From positions 105,288,433 through 105,352,432 of the forward strand of contig OZ035960.1 in NCBI GenBank assembly GCA_964034945.1: 64,000 nt of DNA, in the 5' to 3' direction. Both the position numbers and the translations under genes were made by a program. Origin of the DNA: Chrysopilus asiliformis (Eukaryota > Arthropoda > Insecta > Diptera > Rhagionidae). Below, in pieces: positions 57,545 through 64,000 of the stretch (positions within the stretch are counted from its first letter, which is position 1; each line of letters opens with the position of its first letter). The notes beneath the pieces are model-generated. The model saw only the letters and a list, made by a program, of their open reading frames with translations. It was not told where the DNA came from and did not search any database.

Positions 57545-57862
57545 ACTGATTCGTTTGTATGGTGGGAGAAGGGGGAGGGAGAGGGGAGGGGGACGGAATA
57601 GTCCAATTTTGCCCGTTCTGGAACTTAGCCTAGCCATTTACGAGAAACGTAACAATATAAAATTTCAAGTCTCTAGCTCAATCCTTTCGAAATTTGTGGT
57701 GTTCACTGACGGACAGACGGGCGGATAAGCGAAAATCAAAATCTTTTGTCATCCCTAACACCCTGGAGTCGTTCATTTTTGTGTCCGATGATTGGTTCGA
57801 TGCGTTACAAACGGTATACTAAATCTAATATACTCCTATATGATATATCTTCTGTATACAAA
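57545..57862 (-). repeat. Family A repeat, minus orientation
   Basis: TTTACGAGAAACGTAAC, AAGTCTCTAGCTCAATCCTT, GACGGACAGACGGGCGGA, then ATGATTGGTTCGATGCGTTA and ACGGTATACTAAATCTAATA, as in the other copies. Confidence 0.72.
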
Positions 57863-57933
57863 AGATTTGTTAAGAATTTTCAGGATTGGTAAAATTTATA
57901 ATCTCGGAAAACTTCTAAAATTACTAGATATTT

Positions 57934-58119
57934 ATGTTAGGTTATGAACTACCCCTGATACCGCCAAATCGTGTTGCTTTGCCGATCTACCCCTGGACGT
58001 TTCGGGACGTTCCGGAGTTTTCAATGGAAAACGCTTTTATAATTGATCAACTTTCCAAAAAATCGAAAAAAGTGTTACTGATTTTGATTACATCACAAAT
58101 TTTAAATCATGCAATATGA
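57934..58119 (+). CDS. Small hypothetical ORF (61 aa)
   Basis: ATG-led frame with protein-like composition: MLGYELPLIPPNRVALPIYP, WTFRDVPEFSMENAFIIDQL, then a basic, hydrophobic end to TGA. The start context is poor, and no partner exon or family is known. Confidence 0.22.
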   Translation: MLGYELPLIPPNRVALPIYPWTFRDVPEFSMENAFIIDQLSKKSKKVLLILITSQILNHAI

Positions 58120-58124
58120 CAATT

Positions 58125-59800
58125 GAGATATATTTAATATTTGCGTGTCAACAAGTAGAGGAGTTGTATTTTTTGTGTAATTCTTGCGTTTTTTTACGAT
58201 TTTGAATCATCATCGAGAAATCAGATTTCCAACCGTGCATTTTTAATTAATTTATTTCTCATAAAGGACTTTCGTTTCGGAAGATATTCTCGCCAAATTT
58301 GGCACACCGTTAGTCTACGATGAGTATTTTCAATTGTGATTATACAATTTCGAATCGTAACGGAAATCAGATATCCCTGTATATTTTCGTGATGTCATCT
58401 TGTAGGTGGAACTTTCATAATATCTTTGTGACCATCTGATATTAGTAAAAAAACACAGCAACAAGTTAAGACGTCGACGAGGGCGAATTTGCCGTTTGGT
58501 TAAGGGTCATCCTCAAATTTTAAATCATCTTCCGCGACTCACAACTGAAAGTTGTGTGATCGTGGGCAAAGATGTCAGACGATGACCGCAAAAATCACGA
58601 TCGTGTGTACTTTAGATATTAGCGTAGATGTTTTATTTGTGCGACTGGAAAAAAAGTTTAGCTAAAAAAAATAGAAACGTGGTTCAGATTCGATCCATTC
58701 ACGCCGATTTGTTGAATTTAATAAAAGATTACGAATCAAATTTTGTTTGTTTAGAGTTTTTACTTTCTTATAGTAAGTTGGTTTTGTAAGGATTATTTTA
58801 ACTTGATTACAGTGTTGTCTATATGTTTTTGTACTTAACTAAAATCAAAAGCTATAGTTCTCGATATTACTAAACTTTTTAGTAAACTCGTACAAAAAAG
58901 TGCCGCGATTGCAATGCCTAATATATGAATATTATAGTCATATAAGACAATTAACTGATTGAATTTTAAAACACGATTTAAAATGTTTCCCGCCGGCCAA
59001 ATCGTCAATTTTTTATATAACTCAAGTGAACTTTTACGTTAATAACTCACCCTCATGGTCTTACACGAACTAATCACAAATCGAAACATGTCAGACAGAT
59101 GTAGATTCATAGAAATTAATAAAAAAAATCTCTTATCGATCGGCAGAAAATCATGAAATCGAAAGTTATCGACCCGCGATCACCGGTGAACGTGAACTCA
59201 TTTCGTGGTCAATTACTTTCACTATCAGTTAACTACTTTTTTCTATCAGCTATTATTCAATTTTTTTTCTCTTCATGTTTTTCTTCTTTTTGTCTAAATT
59301 TCCACTTATGTTGTTTGACTTAGAAAACGGCGATAAAATCGACTCGGAAAGAATAAAAACTTGTTGAAATTCGTCACACACTTCTGTTAAAAATCGAAAG
59401 TGAAAAAATTCACCATTAGGTCGGACAAAAAAATAAAATAAAAAACACACACAAATGTTTGGCACCACTTTGGCTCTAAGATTTGAAATTCAAATTAGGC
59501 GCGCTATTAGCATTTATTCGGATCGATGTGGTCAAGCGGTCTTATGTGCAGTCAGGGTTTGTGGACATTAAGTGTGGGGGATTGTCTGAAGAATTAATTT
59601 AGAAACTTGTAAATTATTACCATTTGAATTATTGTTTTTGTAGTAAATATTGATTTTTTTAAAAATTAAAGTAAATATCTAGTTTTCGAATGACTTAGTT
59701 CGGCTCGAGATCTGCTCTCCTAATTTTATTGCGGATTTTAGTCAAATTAAATGTTTTTTCTGTTTACAATTTTTCATTTTTTTGACTGATTGAAAAAAAA
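58125..59800. other. Non-coding stretch
   Basis: No supported gene or repeat family. Confidence 0.4.
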
Positions 59801-59809
59801 TCGATATCC

Positions 59810-60047
59810 AGGGCACCAATCATGTATTCCGACGCGTCTCTGTCTTTCGACTTCGACGCAGCTTTTAACTCTTGACTTCGCCATATCAGCATCTTCAAAT
59901 TTCCTGGAGTGACAGTCAGAATTACGTTTCGATTCATAGTGACGATTCCGCGAAATTTCAAGCTGCAGATATGGCGAAGTCAAGAGTTAAAAGCTGCGTC
60001 GAAGTCGAAAGACAGAGACGCATCGGAATACATGATTGGTGCCCTGA
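59810..60047. repeat. Inverted repeat with ~95-bp arms
   Basis: GGCACCAATCATGTATTCCG and CGACTTCGACGCAGCTTTTA (left) face their complements at 59968-60047 around a spacer of about 50 bp. Open frames run through the arms on both strands as a result. The right arm runs on into a plus frame ending at about 60171. Confidence 0.82.
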
Positions 60048-60400
60048 GCTCATTCAAACTTCCTTTTTGTCCACCCGCAACAAAATATCACCGTCCCAAG
60101 GACCGGAATTACCTTCGGAATCTGCACATGGTCAAGTGGGAGATTTGGATTTTTCTTTGAATAAAAGTTAAATTTAATATAAGCTAAAAAGTTGAAAAAC
60201 TCAACCTAGAAGTGTGAAAACACCGGAAATTCGTTTTTTAAACTACGTCGATAAAAAAATTTAAACTAAATAGTTTTAAACCAAAAATAGTTGAGCGAAG
60301 TTTAAAAATCAAACCCAAATTTTCCGCTGTGTAAAAAAATGTACGCTAGTCTTACTTATGATCAAGGAATTGAGCTGATTTTAGTAAATCAAATTCGTTT

Positions 60401-60680
60401 GGTAGCAGTGTAGCCCAAGGGGTAAAGCACTTAAGGTTCGTACAGAAGAGACAGCTTTTCTGTGTGCACTAGCCTATATGCTACAAGGCGGATCGATTTC
60501 GCGGTTCGATCTTGATTTGATTCCCGTCTGTGGCACACTGTCATTCAAATCCACTAAGCTCGCTTTATCGAAATGTGAATGTGGTAGTAGCGGCTTGTCT
60601 CCAAGGACCATCATTGGTTTATGATGCTATTATAGATGTTGATAGGTTGCAAAGAAACCTTACAAATGTTATAATTTATC
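60401..60680 (+). mobile_element. Possible tRNA-derived SINE
   Basis: GTAGCCCAAGGGGTAAAGCA (60410) resembles a pol III A box and GCGGTTCGATC (60501) a B box; a second weak B-like word is GATTTGATTCCCG. The A-B spacing (about 85 bp) is longer than in a tRNA, so this is at most a diverged SINE, not a tRNA gene. Confidence 0.35.
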
Positions 60681-61025
60681 CATGGTTCGCAATCCAAAGA
60701 TAACTGTAGATGCGCTGCAGGAACAAAAAATTGTTAGACACGTTAATTGAAGAGGCCTAGCCTCACTTTGGAATGTAGTGCCAATCATTTAAAGCTAATT
60801 TAACATTATGTCAAATAACTGTAAATCTGAGGTTCCCAATCTGGATTGCAGAAACAAATTTTTGGTGATACCGGTGGGGTTTTTTGATTTGTGAGAAAAC
60901 GTTATAAATTTGACTAAATTATACTATAATTTGATTTCCTTACCCAATTCTAGAATTGTTGCCGTTTAACAAAGTAATTTAGCTTTTAATTTAAGGATGT
61001 AGTAGTCCTTGATACGTAAAAATTT
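60680..61025. other. Non-coding stretch
   Basis: Nothing supported. Confidence 0.4.
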
Positions 61026-61027
61026 TC

Positions 61028-61110
61028 ACATACGGCATATTTTCCTACAACTTTTCTGCCTATGGCAGCTCTTTCTGAAAGAGATTTTTCCTGCGGCGAT
61101 TTTTTCTAAT
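61028..61110. repeat. Motif-D cluster (T-run plus CCTNYGGCNNN)
   Basis: TTTTCACATACGGCATATTT, TTTCTGCCTATGGCAGCTC and TTTTTCCTGCGGCGATTTTT follow each other at about 27-35 bp intervals. The same word pattern is scattered over the window. Confidence 0.55.
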
Positions 61111-61122
61111 TTTATCTTGTAG

Positions 61123-61222
61123 ACTATCAAAAAAATCAATTTACTATCGAAAAAATCAATTTACTATCGAAAAAATCAATTTACTATCGAAAAAATCAAT
61201 TTACTATCGAAAAAATCAATTT
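61123..61222. repeat. Tandem repeat, 20 bp x 5
   Basis: ACTATCGAAAAAATCAATTT repeated; the first unit has one G-to-A change. No spacers. Confidence 0.95.
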
Positions 61223-61446
61223 TGTCAAAAATTTGTAAATATTTAGAACAAATAAGGAATTTTTCAATATTTATTCAAACATCAGATAAAATTTGTTTTA
61301 TATCGTCGCCTTCATGTAAAACTGGTGTAACCTGACGTACAGCATTATTAAATGTTGGATTTTTCAATCACTAAACTCAGAAAAATAATTGAATAAAGTT
61401 TACGCTGCGTCAAATTTTTTTCGTTAATTGAAAGAAATTTTAAATT

Positions 61447-61693
61447 CTGTACCCCAGAAGTAAACTGTCGTAACTGCCAAAACCGCGATTTTGGGGTTAT
61501 TGTTGTAACTACATTGTGGGGACGTAGATATTATATCCACTAATATTTTGTTTCAACAATGTCCTAAAATAAAATAAACTACAAAAGTTTCAAATAATTA
61601 CCGAAAATCATACACAATAAAAAGTTTGCAATTCCGAACTCTCCTGTAAAATTTGCAAAATGTCAGTTACGACAGTTTACCTCTGGGGTACAG
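61447..61693. mobile_element. TIR element (247 bp)
   Basis: TIR CTGTACCCCAGAAGTAAACT extending to about 30 bp at both ends (two mismatches). AATT occurs on both sides and may be the target duplication, though the border is ambiguous because ATTCTG/CAGAAT also pairs. Confidence 0.8.
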
Positions 61694-61699
61694 AATTAT

Positions 61700-62730
61700 T
61701 CTCATATCTTTGGTAAAAAAATAGGCAGTGCAATAATTCAGAGAGATTTTTAAATTCATTGTGTAATGTTCTAAGAGCTGACAAATTATTATTTTTAAGT
61801 TTAAGTCAAAACGAATTAAACGGCAGGTTTTGATGACATTAGAAAATGTTTACTAGTAGAAAATGTTCACTACCTCTGCCTAAAAACCCATGCTTCTGTT
61901 GTGAATTGTAAATAAATAAACAGCACTTTTCAATCGCATAGATATAACCGTATCTGTTAGATAGTTAAATGTTTTTTTTGTGACATCGAAATGAAGAGTT
62001 TTTTACAATGAATGAGTTTATCTTAAATGATTTCCGTATAATCACTTGAAGCTCTGACCCCCTAGCTAAAGCAGATCGCTATTAAAAGTCGTTTACTTTA
62101 TTCGCGTATCAGGGGCGTGCGAAAAAAATGCAGCCACCGAAATTGCTTAATCTCATAGTTGGACTGATTAAAGCGGATGACCAGCTTGGATTGTCGCGAT
62201 AATATTGCCGTAAATTCTGGGTAAATATGCCACCTTATCAGTTATTTGTCCTTAAAGACAGACAGAAGAAGTCGAAGAATTTTTATATTTTACGGAAATG
62301 CAGACATTTCGTCGGTGCGGTCGATTTATTCGTCGCGTTTTAATGGCCTAATATCGTGAGAATTGAGACCTCCTGGTTATATTATTATTATTGGAACTCT
62401 AATCAAACTGTTTTCTGGTTTTTAATACCAATTCGCATCCTTTTCCGAAAGCAACCGGTTAATTTAAACGAGGAAATTAGAAATTAAATCAATTAGGTTC
62501 AGTTTTTTAGATCTAGATTGAGATTTTATAATTTTCATTGAATCATTACCTATCTAATCGCGGAAACCGTATCAAAATCCATACAATAGTTTTGGATATG
62601 CCAGGAGAGGGGGTTCGCATTATGCGGGAGGGGTTTACGTGGGCGAAAGTTTTTCTTGGCGAATGAATCTCAAAACCGTATCAGAAGCAAAGATTTCCTG
62701 CATGGTGAGTTGTATTAAAAAATTAGTTTA
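61700..62730. other. Non-coding stretch
   Basis: No supported gene or repeat. Confidence 0.4.
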
Positions 62731-62734
62731 GAAT

Positions 62735-63030
62735 AGGGTTTTACAGAACGCATCCATGCATCAAAATCCTTCCGCTTCCTTCCCCCCTCCCGCATACAAA
62801 TGGAATACTTTTTTACGATTTTCTCGAAAACGGAACATCGTATCGAAAAATGTATAAAGATGAAATGTGTTTAGAATATAATTTTCTTTGGCCGTTCCAT
62901 ACACCAAAATCCAAATAGACCACTCTATTTCCCTCTCCCATAAGAATGGATTTTTTTCATAAACATTTTGTCTAATCTCTATGAAGTATTTGACGATTGG
63001 CACCTGACAATTATAGCTTTTCTTATGTTT
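62735..63030 (+). repeat. Family A fragment
   Basis: CATGCATCAAAATCC, CGCATACAAATGGAATACTT, TTTTCTCGAAAACGGAAC and a final CAATTATAGCTTTTCTTATG match the later half of family A. Confidence 0.68.
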
Positions 63031-64000
63031 AGATTAGAAAACCACCACCGCTTCAGTTTTAACCTGTTCCGCCAGTACTTTATCCCCTAGTTTCAAAGGA
63101 AGTTGTTTACTTAGATTGCCTCCCCCTAGAAAATAAACTTGAGAACCGCAAAGAAAATAGATTGTGTCTCGGCTAATGGGAGCTTCAAAACTGATAACGA
63201 GAATATGTCGTATGTATTGTGAATACAGCTGCAGTGAATAAATGCGTTCTGATCAACTATTTACGACACTTTATGTTTAAACATAAAATGAAAAATTCAC
63301 AATTTTAAAAACGTGATAGAGTTGTTTTATTCGACGGCTGTAAACAATAAAATAAAAATCAATTTATAGCTGTGTCCATAAAATTTCAAATTTAATTCCA
63401 AATTTCAAGACTAACTGATTTTTCAATGAAAACATTTTTCTTTGTAGCAAAACAAAAAACTTGAGCCATTTTTTCTTTATTTACGAGTATTGTTATTATT
63501 TGTTTTGTTTATTTATTTTTAAATTTCGCAATAGGAATAAACACACAAAACGTCCTTGAGCTAAATTGATTTTATTAGAAATTTCCTAATATGCTCTCCA
63601 ATAAATTCTCCAATATTGCACAGCAATAAAAAAAAACAAACATTTTTTTTAGTAAAATCCAGTAAACGTCATATAAAATTAAATTTAGAAGCTAGAAAAT
63701 TTAATAGATTGCACATGAATGGAATTGATTCTGTAATAAATTAAAATCAGCATTTCAAAACCCCCGCAATTTAGAAATGGAGATGAGTTGCTCAACCGGT
63801 TTAACCCTTTCACCGCATTGCAATTTTCAAAAGATGATGATCTTCAACATAATCCGGAAAAATTACATTTTCTAACCATTTAACCGTTGACTGATGAATA
63901 CTTGAACTTAAACACTGAATAATAAAATAATAATTCACGAAAAATTACCATAATTGATCGGATTTTTGTATATTTAAATAGTTTTATCAGAAAAACATAT
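63031..64000. other. Non-coding AT-rich stretch
   Basis: Nothing supported up to the window end. Confidence 0.4.

Noticed and set aside
60407..60545. tRNA gene
   Set aside because: A- and B-box-like words are too far apart and no cloverleaf could be drawn; kept only as a possible SINE.
61123..61222. Possible CRISPR array
   Set aside because: Five 20-bp units are directly adjacent with no spacers, and the DNA is eukaryotic.

Overview
The window is AT-rich nuclear DNA of an animal, most likely an insect and probably a dipteran. Three things support this: a terminal exon that reads as a MAP kinase kinase 4 (Mkk4/MAP2K4) C-terminus, introns of only 50-60 nt in one gene, and a very dense load of short inverted-repeat (MITE-like) DNA elements with TA, TAA or TTAA target duplications. 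A lower dipteran such as a fungus gnat is a guess from repeat style, not something the sequence proves. There are no prokaryotic features.

Genes are sparse. At the left edge (440-614, +) is the last coding exon of the Mkk4-like gene; its earlier exons lie outside the window. At 9273-10178 (-) is an intact-looking five-exon gene of 227 codons. It encodes a SAM-like N-terminal region and a conserved-looking C-terminal region, and it sits inside a ~1.94 kb terminal-inverted-repeat element. At 30146-31092 (+) is a three-exon, 220-aa gene with one N-terminal membrane segment and no recognised family. Weaker candidates are a terminal exon at 54451-54750 (+), a coding-quality exon at about 35672-35882 (+), and open frames at 28112-28690 (-), 53930-54286 (-) and 57934-58119 (+).

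The rest is mostly layered repeats. 2.8-7.2 kb: TA-flanked elements, two of them carrying copies of the same 130-bp foldback, and a TTAA-flanked MITE one arm of which has grown into a (GATTAC/GATTGC)n tract. 8.5-10.6 kb: a small MITE split by the gene-bearing element. 14.4-15.4 kb: a PIF/Harbinger-type MITE and a 384-bp palindrome, both inside an older repeat. 21.5-24.3 kb: a foldback, a family B repeat and a TA element. 26.4-29.98 kb: three copies of a ~0.5-0.8 kb family (A) with CCGT/CTGT tracts, then a deleted copy of the palindrome. 31.3-31.96 kb: two MITEs 2 bp apart in a decayed LINE C-terminus. 34.5-35.4 kb: two MITEs. 37.0-38.0 kb: a LINE tail and family A. 42.6-45.6 kb: a composite TA-flanked element holding a foldback, an RTE-like insertion with a 29-bp target duplication, and a LINE tail with a 122-bp tandem array. 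45.8-51.1 kb: a TTAA MITE, a TAA MITE, family A and a foldback. 56.5-57.9 kb: an interleaved inverted duplication, a possible mariner fragment and family A. 59.8-61.7 kb: an inverted repeat, a possible SINE, a 20-bp tandem array and a TIR element. 62.7-63.0 kb: family A.

The gene-bearing TIR element at 8.59-10.53 kb is the strongest candidate for something under-described: all five exons join in frame, with good splice sites and a downstream AATAAA. All coordinates and translations were worked out by hand.
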